Positions 1 to 9,707 of a stretch of DNA of 64,000 nt are shown here, one piece after another. The translations under genes were made by a program, and so were the position numbers. Numbering within the stretch: position 1 is the first letter of the stretch; each line of letters begins with the position of its first letter. The notes beneath the pieces are model-generated. The model was not told the origin of the DNA, ran no database searches, and saw nothing but the letters and a program-made list of their open reading frames with translations. Source of the DNA: Mycolicibacterium iranicum (GTDB taxonomy: Bacteria; Actinomycetota; Actinomycetes; Mycobacteriales; Mycobacteriaceae); NCBI RefSeq assembly GCF_002101705.1, contig NZ_LQPC01000030.1:124001-188000 (forward strand), read 5' to 3'.

Positions 1-1
1 C

Positions 2-538
2 GACCCAGCAGCCGAATACGCCGCTGTCGCAGTCGCTCTCGACGCGGAGATCGAAGCGACGTCCGCACGCGGGACCCGCAGAATCCCCGCCGCGGACTTC
101 TTCACAGGGCTGTGGGAGACATCCCTTGCGGCCGACGAGGTCCTCACGGCCGTCGCCTTTCCCGTGTGGTCGGGACGGTGCGGCTTCTCGGTGCACGAGT
201 TCGCGAGCCGTCACGGTGATTTCGCGATCGCGGGAGCGACGCTGGGGGTGGAACTCGACGATGACGACACGGTGCTCCGCTGCGGGATCGGATTGCTCGG
301 CATGGGGTCCACGCCCGTGCGCGGCACGCCGGCCGAGTCCGCGATCGTGGGCAGGCCCGTCGGTGACATCTCGGCCGAGGAGCTCGGCAAGCTGGCGGTC
401 TCGGAACTCGAAGACGTCCCCGCCGACCTGCAGGGGTCGGCGGCCTACCGATCGAAAGTCTGCGCCACGATGGTCGCGCGGGCATGGACCGAGGCAACCA
501 CCGCGGCTGTCGAAACGAGGGAGGCAATCCATGCATGA
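2..538 (+). CDS. FAD-binding subunit of a molybdenum hydroxylase (CoxM-type), 3' part only
   Basis: Partial gene; the 5' end lies before the window. The open frame runs from base 2 to a TGA at 536-538, encoding the last 178 residues. It reads as the C-terminal half of the FAD-binding molybdopterin dehydrogenase family: residues like RRIPAADFFTGLWETSLAADEVLTAV followed by the CO-dehydrogenase flavoprotein C-terminal domain (SRHGDFAIAGA, later AYRSKVCATMVARA) are typical. In this family the subunit carries electrons from the iron-sulfur subunit to FAD. The stop overlaps the start of the iron-sulfur subunit gene by 8 bases, so the two are translationally coupled; the large molybdopterin subunit is not in the window. 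The substrate cannot be read from this fragment. Confidence 0.85.
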   Translation, partial: DPAAEYAAVAVALDAEIEATSARGTRRIPAADFFTGLWETSLAADEVLTAVAFPVWSGRCGFSVHEFASRHGDFAIAGATLGVELDDDDTVLRCGIGLLGMGSTPVRGTPAESAIVGRPVGDISAEELGKLAVSELEDVPADLQGSAAYRSKVCATMVARAWTEATTAAVETREAIHA

Positions 539-1004
539 GATCCCCGTCGAGGTCTCGGTCAACGGCCGGCGGCACTCGGCTACCGTCGAGCCGCGGCTCA
601 CGCTGGCCGACTACCTGCGGGAGAAGTGCGGCCTTACCGGCACTCATCTGGGGTGTGAGCACGGCGCATGCGGCGCCTGCACCGTGTTGCTCGACGGTCA
701 GGCGGTGCGTTCGTGCCTGGTCTTCGCTGTCCAGGTCGACGGTCAGGAGGTCACCACCGTCGAGGGGATCGCCGACGACAACGGTGGACTCTCCCCCGTC
801 CAGGCCGCGATGCGGGAATGCCATGGCCTCCAATGTGGTTTCTGCACACCGGGATTCGTCACCAGCATCACCGCGCTCCTGCGGGAGAATCCCACACCGA
901 CCGACGAGGAGATCCGCGAGGGCCTGTCCGGCAACTTCTGCCGATGCACCGGCTACCAGGGCATCGTGAACGCAGTGAAGCGCGCGGCCGAAATGACAAG
1001 CTGA
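531..1004 (+). CDS. (2Fe-2S)-binding subunit of a molybdenum hydroxylase (CoxS-type)
   Basis: 157 residues, the usual size for the small subunit of CO dehydrogenase/xanthine dehydrogenase-type enzymes. Both iron-sulfur motifs are visible: the plant-ferredoxin-like CEHGACGACTVLLDG followed by a Cys at RSC, and the second cluster CGFCTPGF with CRCTGY near the C-terminus. It passes electrons from the molybdenum centre to the FAD subunit encoded just upstream. ATG at 531 overlaps the upstream stop; the longer reading frame upstream of it is only a shadow of the flavoprotein gene. It is the last gene of this operon, followed by a 98-base gap. The substrate is unknown. Confidence 0.92.
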   Translation: MHEIPVEVSVNGRRHSATVEPRLTLADYLREKCGLTGTHLGCEHGACGACTVLLDGQAVRSCLVFAVQVDGQEVTTVEGIADDNGGLSPVQAAMRECHGLQCGFCTPGFVTSITALLRENPTPTDEEIREGLSGNFCRCTGYQGIVNAVKRAAEMTS

Positions 1005-1102
1005 CTCTCGCCGGCGCCGAGTGTGCGCCAGTGGCGCGAAACTGGCCTCCTGGCCGCCGTCACCGCACGCTCGCCGCTCCACCATGAGGCATCGTGGACG
1101 TC

Positions 1103-1993
1103 ATGCGAATCGGGTTCATCGGCCTCGGCAATATGGGTTCCGGCATGGCCGCCAATCTGCTTTCCGCCGGCCACGACGTCGGCGTGTTCAACCGGTCCCC
1201 CGGCAAGGCGGCCGCGCTCACCGAGCGGGGGGCCATCGCTGCGCCGACGATCGCCGCGGTCTGCGACGCCGAGGTCGTCGTGACCATGCTCGCCGACGAC
1301 ACTGCCGTCGAAGCGGTGACATTCGGTGCGGGGGGAATCATCGAATCCCTGGCAGCCGGCGCCGTCCACGTATCGGCCAGCACGATCAGCGTCGCGCTGG
1401 CCGAACGCCTCACCGCGGCACATGCCGACGCCGCCCAGGCATTCGTCTCCGCGCCTGTATTCGGTAGGCCGGAAGCCGCAGCCGCAGCCAAACTGTTCGT
1501 CGTCGCAGCCGGACCTGCCGATCAGATCACGTCCCTGCAACCGGTGTTCGAGGCCCTCGGTCAGCGCACGTTCGCGGTGTCCGACGAACCCAAGATCGCC
1601 AATCTGGTGAAGCTGTCAGGCAACTTCCTGATTGCGTCGGTGATCGAATCACTCGGCGAGGCAATGGCGCTGGTCGGCAAGGCCGGCATGGACAAGCAGG
1701 CCTTCCTGGAATTGCTGACGTCCACGCTGTTCGACGCGCCCGCTTACCAGGTCTACGGCGGCCTACTTGCCGACGAACAGTTCGAGCCCGCCGGTTTTGC
1801 GGCACACCTCGGATTGAAGGACGCCCGGCTCATGCTCGCGGCCGGCGAGCAGCTCGAGGTGCCCCTCCCGATCGCCAGCCTGATTCGCGATCGGTTCCTG
1901 ACGCTGCTTGCCGGGGGTGGCCGCGACCTCGACTGGGCTGCGCTCGGCGCAGTCGCGACGTGGGAGGCCGGCGGTCCAAAGCCCGGCACCTAA
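1103..1993 (+). CDS. NAD(P)-dependent beta-hydroxyacid dehydrogenase family protein
   Basis: 296 residues with an N-terminal Rossmann motif right at the start (MRIGFIGLGNMGSGMAANLL), the FNRSP signature after beta-2, and a C-terminal helical domain with the catalytic-lysine region (KLSGNFLIASVIESLGEAMAL). This is the 6-phosphogluconate/3-hydroxyisobutyrate dehydrogenase superfamily (NAD-binding domain 2 plus domain 11), which also contains imine reductases and tartronate semialdehyde reductases, so the substrate is open. ATG at 1103 was preferred because the glycine-rich motif normally starts at the N-terminus; a GTG at 1094 in the same frame would add three residues. The stop codon is 5 bases from a hairpin repeat. 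Confidence 0.8.
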   Translation: MRIGFIGLGNMGSGMAANLLSAGHDVGVFNRSPGKAAALTERGAIAAPTIAAVCDAEVVVTMLADDTAVEAVTFGAGGIIESLAAGAVHVSASTISVALAERLTAAHADAAQAFVSAPVFGRPEAAAAAKLFVVAAGPADQITSLQPVFEALGQRTFAVSDEPKIANLVKLSGNFLIASVIESLGEAMALVGKAGMDKQAFLELLTSTLFDAPAYQVYGGLLADEQFEPAGFAAHLGLKDARLMLAAGEQLEVPLPIASLIRDRFLTLLAGGGRDLDWAALGAVATWEAGGPKPGT

Positions 1994-1996
1994 TCC

Positions 1997-2057
1997 GCCG
2001 AAACTGCATTCCGCGTTGAGTTTCCGCACGAATCGCCGCGCGGAATGCAGTTTCGGC
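1997..2057. repeat. Convergent-intergenic hairpin repeat, copy 1 (57-bp core)
   Basis: Perfect 19-base inverted repeat (arms 1997-2015 and 2039-2057, 23-base loop). The core from CGAAACTGCATTCC to GGAATGCAGTTTCG spans 57 bases (1999-2055). It fills the gap between the stop codons of two converging genes. The same core, with the same 57-base length, recurs at 31845-31901 and 39586-39642. It could act as a bidirectional transcription terminator, although no U-tract follows the stem. Confidence 0.85.
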
Positions 2058-2059
2058 AG

Positions 2060-2902
2060 CTATTTCGCGACGACGCCGCGCAGTCCGTCGGCGCCGAACA
2101 GCGGCTCGAGCATCTGAGACAGGTCGGGTCCGCGCCGCAGGCCGTGCCCGCCGTCGACGTTGATGACTTGACCGGTGATGAAGCTTGCTGCGTCACTGAG
2201 GAGGAACACCGCGAGGTTGGCGATGTCTTCGACCTCGCCGACGCGCGGCAGCGGAGTGCACGAGGCGTAGTCCTCGCTCAGCGCGGGGGTGTCGATGATC
2301 GGCGCCACCATGTCGGTCTTGGTCAGTCCCGGGCGGATGCCGTTGACCCGCACCCAGGACGGGCCCAACTCGTCGGCAGCGACCATCATCAGGTGATCCA
2401 ACGCAGCCTTGCTCGGCCCGTACGCGCCGAACCAGCGGTGGGTGTTGCTCGACGCGATCGAGGAAATGCCGATGAACGATCCGCCGCCGCCTCGCACCAT
2501 CTCGCGCGCGGAGTGCTTGAGCACATACATGGTGCCGTTGATGTTGAGGTCGACCGTGTTGCGCCATGCGGCGGAGTCGATCTGGGTCAGTGGGCCGATC
2601 GTCTCCGAGCCGCCTGCGCTGTGTACGACGCCGTCGAGCTTGCCGTGCCAAGCCGTCGCGGCCTCGACGAGGCGCATCGCCTGATCCTCGTCGGTCACGT
2701 CGGCGGGCTCGTAGATGACATCGCCCGCACCCTCACCGGCAGCGGCTTTGATCTCCTCGGCGGCGGCCGCGAGCTTGTCGGCATTGCGGCCCGCCAGCAC
2801 CGCATTGCCTCCGGACGCGACGACCGCGGCGGCGACACCTTTCCCGATCCCACTGCCACCGCCGGTGATCAGATAGGTGCGATCAGCCAACGACAGCAGC
2901 AT
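2060..2902 (-). CDS. Short-chain dehydrogenase/reductase, KstR-box associated
   Basis: 280 residues, classical SDR. The cofactor loop is GGGSGIGKG near residue 14, the NNAG-equivalent is HSAGG, the catalytic Ser lies in GISSIASS and the Tyr/Lys pair in AYGPSKAA; the C-terminus has the usual ITGQVINVDGGHG. ATG at 2902 follows a clear KstR operator 26 bases upstream, so it is probably induced by cholesterol or other sterols. It may be a steroid or hydroxyacyl-CoA dehydrogenase, but the substrate is inferred from regulation only. It converges on the dehydrogenase at 1103-1993 across the hairpin repeat. Confidence 0.85.
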   Translation of the reverse strand: MLLSLADRTYLITGGGSGIGKGVAAAVVASGGNAVLAGRNADKLAAAAEEIKAAAGEGAGDVIYEPADVTDEDQAMRLVEAATAWHGKLDGVVHSAGGSETIGPLTQIDSAAWRNTVDLNINGTMYVLKHSAREMVRGGGGSFIGISSIASSNTHRWFGAYGPSKAALDHLMMVAADELGPSWVRVNGIRPGLTKTDMVAPIIDTPALSEDYASCTPLPRVGEVEDIANLAVFLLSDAASFITGQVINVDGGHGLRRGPDLSQMLEPLFGADGLRGVVAK

Positions 2903-2928
2903 GGGTACTCCTCGATAGCCCGACTAAC

Positions 2929-2942
2929 TAGAACAGGTTCCA
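2929..2942. promoter_or_regulatory. KstR operator
   Basis: TAGAACAGGTTCCA matches the KstR consensus TnnAACnnGTTnnA at every fixed position. It lies 26 bases upstream of the SDR start at 2902 and just beyond the end of the enoyl-CoA hydratase gene, giving the SDR its own promoter. Confidence 0.85.
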
Positions 2943-2950
2943 GTTATACG

Positions 2951-3856
2951 TCACGGTTCGTCGCGGCGGGAGAGCTTTGGTGCGCCCAATGTGCGCCAAT
3001 CCGGCACGTTCGGCGGCAGGCCCACGGGGTAGCGGTTCTCGTTGTGGGCGGCCCAGTGGGCGTGTCCGAGCTCGTGGATGTGGAACGCGTGCCGCAGCGC
3101 CTCGGTGAACCCCATCGCGTCACTGGCCGCGTTCACCGAATCCTTGACCAGAAGCGCCGCCATCGTCGGGCGCTCGGCGATCCTGCGCGCGAACTCCAGC
3201 GTCTTGTCCTCCAGCTCGGCGCGCGGGAAGACCTTCGACACCATGCCGAGCCGATAGGCCTCGTCGACGTCGAGTGCGTCGCCGGTGAGTAGCAGCTCCT
3301 TGGCCTTGCGGGCCCCGAACTCCCAGGGATGGGCGTAGTACTCGACACCCGGCATGCCCATCCGCACCGCGACGACGTCGCTGAATCTGGCGTCGTCGGA
3401 CGCGACGATCAGGTCGCAGGCCCAGATCAGCATCAGTGCCGCCGAGATGGCGTTGCCCTGGACTTGGGCGATGGTGATCTTGCGCAGGTCGCGCCACCGG
3501 CTCGTGTTGTTGAAGAAGTAATGCCACTCCTGCAGGTACGTCCGCTCGGCCACGGCGTCCCTGGTGGCGCCGTTGAACGTGAAGGTCGGATGCTGGTTCG
3601 GTCCCGGCGCCCGCTCGGCCAGCGCCTGCTCGGACCCGAGATCGTGGCCCGCCGAGAAATTCTTGCCTCGCGCAGCCAGGATGACCACCCGCACCTCGTC
3701 GTCAGCCTCTGCCCGTCCGAACGCCTCGTCGAGCTGCACCAGCAGCGTTCGCGACTGCGCATTCTGCGCGTCCGGCCGATTCAGCCAGATCCGCGCGATG
3801 CGGCCTTCGTCGAGCGTCTCGTACGTCACCTGATCCTGGTCAGCCACACGTTGCAC
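2951..3856 (-). CDS. Enoyl-CoA hydratase/isomerase family protein
   Basis: 301 residues of the crotonase fold. The N-terminal strand (IARIWLNRPDAQNAQS), the oxyanion-hole segment (GKNFSAGHDLGS) and the second oxyanion loop (AQVQGNAISAALMLIWACDLIVAS) are present; the ACDLIVA element is typical of hydratases. Hydration of an enoyl-CoA is the likely reaction; the chain is longer than the common 260 residues because of an insert after the first oxyanion loop (APGPNQHPTFTFNGATRDA). The start is a GTG at 3856; a second in-frame GTG at 3847 (encoding VADQDQVTYE) is equally plausible. No KstR box lies in front of it. Confidence 0.85.
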   Translation of the reverse strand: MQRVADQDQVTYETLDEGRIARIWLNRPDAQNAQSRTLLVQLDEAFGRAEADDEVRVVILAARGKNFSAGHDLGSEQALAERAPGPNQHPTFTFNGATRDAVAERTYLQEWHYFFNNTSRWRDLRKITIAQVQGNAISAALMLIWACDLIVASDDARFSDVVAVRMGMPGVEYYAHPWEFGARKAKELLLTGDALDVDEAYRLGMVSKVFPRAELEDKTLEFARRIAERPTMAALLVKDSVNAASDAMGFTEALRHAFHIHELGHAHWAAHNENRYPVGLPPNVPDWRTLGAPKLSRRDEP

Positions 3857-3938
3857 ACTACGGCGAAAGTGTCACGCCCCCGAACAGGGGCCCTGCACCG
3901 ACCTGGGAGTTGGCTACAGAGTTGGCTAAGGTTGCTCT

Positions 3939-4105
3939 ATGCCCGCCAAACCTGACCCAGCTGAGATCGGTGACGTCGAACCGATCGCCGACGTCACCGA
4001 GCGACAGGCCCGCCGCGTCGTCGCCGCCTACGCCAACGACGCCGACGAGTGCCGCGTGTTCCTGTCGATGCTCGGCATCGGACCTGCGAAGCTCGCCGAC
4101 GCGTA

Positions 4106-4106
<1 letters not shown>
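3939..4106 (+). CDS. Conserved 55-residue mycobacterial protein upstream of otsA (Rv3489-like)
   Basis: A short ORF starting ATG at 3939 and ending TAA at 4104-4106, whose last A is the first base of the otsA ATG (TAATG). The product begins [20 protein letters not shown] and ends [14 protein letters not shown]. It is acidic at the start, with no membrane segment or known motif. The one-base stop-start overlap with otsA shows coupled translation. M. tuberculosis has an equivalent small gene (Rv3489) in front of otsA. Function unknown; it may adjust OtsA translation or activity. Confidence 0.75.
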
Positions 4107-5606
<1,500 letters not shown>

Positions 5607-5620
<14 letters not shown>

Positions 5621-6101
5621 TGTAGCTGATCAGCCACTTGCCGTCGACCTTCTCATAGTCGACACGCAGGCGGCTGCCGTCATAGACGGGCTGGCCGTCC
5701 TTCTCCGTGACCGTCCGGTTCATGTACACCATCACCGAAGCCGTGGTGCGGTGCGCGTCCATCACTCCGGCACCCACCACGTTGGCCTGGCTGATCAGCT
5801 GGCGTTGTCGGGCTTGCGGGATGATGTCCTTGGTCGCGCGCTCCCGGAACTCCTGGCGGTAGGCCGGCGTGAGCAGCGGATAGACGTCGGTGAGGCTGCC
5901 CTCGACGGTCTGGTAGTCATAGCCGAACACCCGGGGGATCTGCTCGACAGCCAACGGCGGAAGCTCAGCGCGGGCCGACTGCTCTCCGCGTAGCTGGACC
6001 CCGTCCCAGTACAGCCAACCGCCGACCGCACCGCCACCGACGAACGCCACCGACAGCAGCACGATCACCGCACCCACCAGACGGGCGGCACGCTTGCTCA
6101 T
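5607..6101 (-). CDS. Mce-associated membrane protein (Mam4B, Rv3492c-like)
   Basis: 164 residues; one N-terminal membrane helix (about residues 7-30, [22 protein letters not shown]) followed by an extracytoplasmic domain of the Mce-associated/NTF2-like type, ending in [10 protein letters not shown]. Such proteins are encoded at the 3' end of mce operons and, in M. tuberculosis Mce systems, help stability of the importer. The ATG overlaps the stop of the upstream Mce-associated gene by one base. It is the last gene of the mce4 operon and overlaps the end of otsA by 14 bases on the opposite strand, so there is no room for a terminator between them. Confidence 0.88.
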
Positions 6102-6799
6102 CAGTTGCCCCCGTCAGGGTATTTGAGGTCGTATCCGGTCATGTGGCCGTTGTCGTCCTCGTGCACGATGACCCGCAGCCGGTAGGGCTGCGACGGCTTG
6201 TTGGTGCCGTCCATGTCGGTGACCGTCACCCGCACCGACACCAGCACGGCGGCGTTGTTGGTGACGTCGTCGATCGACTCCAGGGCGGCGCCGTTGATGA
6301 CGGCTTCGGAGCTCGCGTTGGTATCGCGGAAGATCGCCTTCAGGTTGTCGACGTTGTTGTCCTGGCTGAGCATGTCGCGCAACGGACCGCTGGTGCTGTC
6401 GACGAATCGATCCACGCTCTGGTCGATGTCGTTCTGGGTGTACGAGAACATGTTCACGACCAACTGCGAGGCGGTGTCCACGAACTGCTGATCGCGCGCC
6501 AGCTGCGCCCGCGCGTCGGACTGGTTGGACAGCATCCAGACGATCCCGCCTGCGAGCAGACCGCCGAGCAGCACGAGGACTAGCGCAGCGGCCAGCGCCA
6601 CCGGCCCCCTATTGGCCGGCCTGCGCGGCGGCGGGGCCACCGGCGTCATCGATAGCGGTTTGGCCGGCCGGGACACCGCGACCGTCACCTCGACTGCGGA
6701 TGATGCCGGGGCCGACTCGGGCATGCCTGCCGGTCCCGCTGCCCGCGACGCCCGTCGCCGCACCGGGCGGCCTGCATCGCGGGGTGCCTCTTCTGTCAC
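6101..6799 (-). CDS. Mce-associated membrane protein (Mam4A, Rv3493c-like)
   Basis: 232 residues. A basic, proline-rich cytoplasmic tail is followed by one membrane helix (VALAAALVLVLLGGLLAGGIVWML) and an extracytoplasmic domain containing FVDTASQLVVNMFSYTQND, typical of Mce-associated proteins. GTG at 6799 was chosen over the longer frame (to 6853) because it leaves a 17-base gap after the mce4F stop; the longer form would overlap mce4F by 37 bases. In the Mce4 importer this protein probably stabilises the complex (family knowledge). Confidence 0.85.
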   Translation of the reverse strand: MTEEAPRDAGRPVRRRASRAAGPAGMPESAPASSAVEVTVAVSRPAKPLSMTPVAPPPRRPANRGPVALAAALVLVLLGGLLAGGIVWMLSNQSDARAQLARDQQFVDTASQLVVNMFSYTQNDIDQSVDRFVDSTSGPLRDMLSQDNNVDNLKAIFRDTNASSEAVINGAALESIDDVTNNAAVLVSVRVTVTDMDGTNKPSQPYRLRVIVHEDDNGHMTGYDLKYPDGGN

Positions 6800-6816
6800 T
6801 GCTGTCCTACGCCTGC

Positions 6817-8532
6817 CTATGCCTGCTTGGGCGACAACATCAGGTCGACCCAATTTTCTGCGGGCGCCAGTTTGTCAGTTCCCGGGGCGTACACGCCAGT
6901 TCCGCCCGCCGGGTCGACGAAGACGCCGTTCTGGTCGTAGCTCGCGCTGGCCTGGGGCACCGCTTCTGCGGGCAGCAGCGGACCCGCCGGCGCCGGCGGT
7001 GCGGCGGGTGGGGCGACCGGCGGTGCGGCAGGGGGCGCGCCCGGCGCGGGCGGCGGCGGCGCCAACGGCGGCCGGCCATACGGCGGCACCACCTGATCCG
7101 GCGGCGAGAAGTACGGCCACGGAGCCGGTATCTGGCCGGGCTCGTTCGGCGGGTACGGCAGCGGGAACGGCGCGTGCGGCGCCGGTCCCGGCCCTGGCGC
7201 CACCCCTGGTGGCAGCTGCACCGACGGCGGTCCCGGGTCGGGGTCGACCTGGGGCGGGATGTTCGGGAACTTGTTGGGCGGCAGGATGTTCCGGCCGTCG
7301 GTGATCGGCGTGCCGTACGGGACGGGCGGGCCGCGCCACGGATTGCTTCCGATGGGGACGTACCCTTTCGGATCACGGCACAGCTGGATGGTCGGCGCGC
7401 GCTTGCCGGGGAACTCCTGGCACGGATAGTTGCGCGCACCGCGCACCACGCTCGGATCGTTTTGGGCCACTTTGCAATACATGTCGGTGGGTAGTTCACG
7501 CAGCGTCGTGTCCGCGGGTGAGCGGATCTGGCTGGGCGGGATGAAGCCGACCGAGCACGGCGGCGGATCGCCGAGGTCGACCTTGAAGTCCAGTTTGCCG
7601 CCCTCGTCCGTGGGCACACCGCCGGCGACGGTATTGAGTGCGGCGAGCAGAGCCGGGAACAGCACGAGAGCGTGCTCCAGCGATTTGTTGTAGATGACGC
7701 CGATGCGTCCGAAGTTCGCGAGATTGGCGGCCAGCACCGGGAATGTCGGCCGGATGCCCGCGAAGGTGGTGTTGGCGGCTTCGGTCGCTCCCGGAACCGT
7801 CTGCAATGTCTCGCGCAGCTGCGGGTCGGCATTGACGACCTCACCGGTCAACCGTGCGAGTCCGTCTGCCAGCGAACGGATGTCGTCGCCGCTGCGGATC
7901 TGCGCTTCCAGGAACGGGCCCGCCTGGTCGATCAGCTGCGTCGTCTGGCCGTAATTCGCGTTGGCCTCGTCGATCAACAGCCGCGACGACTGGATCAGGC
8001 GTGCGAGCTCCGGGCCGGATCCGTTGAAGGCCTTGAAGCTCTCTCTGAGCAGGTCTTGCAGTCGGCTGTCCCCGACGCTGCTGACCAACGCGTCGGCCTG
8101 CTGGAGCAGGCCGTAAATGTCCTGCCCGATCGCGGTGCGATCCATGCCGATGTTGGAGCCGTCGCTCAGGGTGGCCTGGGCCGCGTCATCCGGCGGGACG
8201 AGGTCGATGTATTGCTCACCGACCGCCGAGACGCTCTTGACGGTGGCGGTCACGTTGTCCGGCACCGGCGTGCCGCTCTGGAGCCGCATGTGCGCGACGA
8301 CGCCGTGGTCGCTCAGGCCCACCGACTCGACACGCCCGACCGTGACTCCGCGGTAGGTGACGTTGGCGTTCTCGTACAGCCCGCCGCCTGCCGAGAAGTC
8401 CGCGGTGATGTTGTACGAGCCGATGCCCACGGCCTCGGGGAGGCGCAGGTAGAAGATCGAGATGGGTCCGACCGTCAGCACGGTGACGACGGCGAAGATC
8501 ATCAACTGGATCCTGGAGAGGCGATCGATCAT
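6817..8532 (-). CDS. mce4F: Mce4F, MCE-family substrate-binding subunit
   Basis: 571 residues. An N-terminal signal-anchor (IQLMIFAVVTVLTVGPISIFYL) is followed by the MCE domain (ADFSAGGGLYENANVTYRGVTVGRVESVGL), a long helical region, and a C-terminal proline-rich tail with many PPAPPAAP-like runs from about residue 410. MCE subunits assemble into a periplasm-spanning tube that delivers sterol to the YrbE permeases. The start overlaps the mce4E stop by one base. The length and Pro-rich tail suit the F subunit, the last of the six. Confidence 0.95.
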   Translation of the reverse strand: MIDRLSRIQLMIFAVVTVLTVGPISIFYLRLPEAVGIGSYNITADFSAGGGLYENANVTYRGVTVGRVESVGLSDHGVVAHMRLQSGTPVPDNVTATVKSVSAVGEQYIDLVPPDDAAQATLSDGSNIGMDRTAIGQDIYGLLQQADALVSSVGDSRLQDLLRESFKAFNGSGPELARLIQSSRLLIDEANANYGQTTQLIDQAGPFLEAQIRSGDDIRSLADGLARLTGEVVNADPQLRETLQTVPGATEAANTTFAGIRPTFPVLAANLANFGRIGVIYNKSLEHALVLFPALLAALNTVAGGVPTDEGGKLDFKVDLGDPPPCSVGFIPPSQIRSPADTTLRELPTDMYCKVAQNDPSVVRGARNYPCQEFPGKRAPTIQLCRDPKGYVPIGSNPWRGPPVPYGTPITDGRNILPPNKFPNIPPQVDPDPGPPSVQLPPGVAPGPGPAPHAPFPLPYPPNEPGQIPAPWPYFSPPDQVVPPYGRPPLAPPPPAPGAPPAAPPVAPPAAPPAPAGPLLPAEAVPQASASYDQNGVFVDPAGGTGVYAPGTDKLAPAENWVDLMLSPKQA

Positions 8533-9707
8533 CAGGGCGCCCCCTCATGCTGCGTCGCGGTGCCCGGCGGGATCTTGAACGGATCTGCCGCCTGACCGGA
8601 CAGGTTCGACGTGGCACCGACGAGGAAGTCGGGGGTGTTGATGATCTCGTTCATCCGCTTCATGTTGGGATCGAATCCGAGCGACGTCGTCAGGACCGTC
8701 TCCCCCAGCCGCCGCAGCGTGAGGTCGAAGGTCACGAACACGTTCAGGTAGTCGCCGCGCACCGCCCTGCGCAGGTACTTGTAATGGAACGGAAACGTCG
8801 GCAGGAACTCCAGGCTCTTGATGAAGTAGTCGGCGTTGTCGTTGAGCGCCTTGATGATCGGGTACAGATCTTTGAGGTCGGCCGCGAAGTCGGTCTTGGT
8901 CTCCTGCAGCATCCGCGATCCCACGGTGGCGAAGCTGCGCAGCGCGGCGAAGGCGTCGACGAGGTTGGCGCGGTTACGGTTCAGCACGTCGAGCGCGGCA
9001 GGCAGCGTGTCCAGCGTGCGGCCGAGGCTGTCCTTGCTCCGGGCCAAGATCCCGGCGAACCGGTCGAGCCCCTCAGCTGCCGCGATGATGTCGTTGGTCT
9101 GGCGGTCCAGGGAACTGGTCAGCTCGGCCAGCCGCGGGATCAGCTCGCCGAACGTGCCCTCACGGCCCACCACCGCGTTGTAGGCCTCCTCGGTGATGTC
9201 CTGCACCGCACCGAGATTGCCCTTGTTGACGACGACACCCAGCGAGGACAGCACTTCCTCGGTACTCGGATACCTGGCGGTGTTCTCCTCGGGGATCTCC
9301 GAGCCCTCCACGAGGCGGCCGACGGGGTTGTCGACCGGCTCGGCGAGCTCGATGTGCTGCGAGCCCAGCAGTGACGTCTGCGCCACCCTGGCGATGGAAT
9401 TGGACGGCAGGTCGACATTGCTGTCAAGGGACAGTTTCACCGCGGCGAAGAACGGGCCGTCTTCGCGCTGCACCGCTTCGATGCCCGACACGCTGCCCAC
9501 GGTGACGTCGTCGACCATGACCGGCGAATTCTGCGGCAGCGTGGTGACATTGGGCAGCTGCACGGTGATCGTGTACGAACCCGCGCCGTGGCCCGCCGTT
9601 CCCGGCATGTCCAGCGAGTTGAGACCGCCGAACTGGCAACCCGCCAGCAGTACCGACAGCGAGCCGAATGCCACAGCTTTCCGCAAAACCGGTGCTTTCC
9701 GCATCAT
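8532..9707 (-). CDS. mce4E: Mce4E lipoprotein (LprN-type), MCE-family subunit
   Basis: 391 residues. The signal peptide ends in the lipobox LLAGC (Cys at residue 24), as in all E subunits of mycobacterial mce operons. The MCE domain follows (YTITVQLPNVTTLPQNSPVMVDDVTVGSV), then the helical domain. It should be lipid-anchored outside the cell membrane and form part of the Mce4 sterol shuttle. ATG overlaps the mce4D stop by four bases (ATGA). Confidence 0.95.
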   Translation of the reverse strand: MMRKAPVLRKAVAFGSLSVLLAGCQFGGLNSLDMPGTAGHGAGSYTITVQLPNVTTLPQNSPVMVDDVTVGSVSGIEAVQREDGPFFAAVKLSLDSNVDLPSNSIARVAQTSLLGSQHIELAEPVDNPVGRLVEGSEIPEENTARYPSTEEVLSSLGVVVNKGNLGAVQDITEEAYNAVVGREGTFGELIPRLAELTSSLDRQTNDIIAAAEGLDRFAGILARSKDSLGRTLDTLPAALDVLNRNRANLVDAFAALRSFATVGSRMLQETKTDFAADLKDLYPIIKALNDNADYFIKSLEFLPTFPFHYKYLRRAVRGDYLNVFVTFDLTLRRLGETVLTTSLGFDPNMKRMNEIINTPDFLVGATSNLSGQAADPFKIPPGTATQHEGAP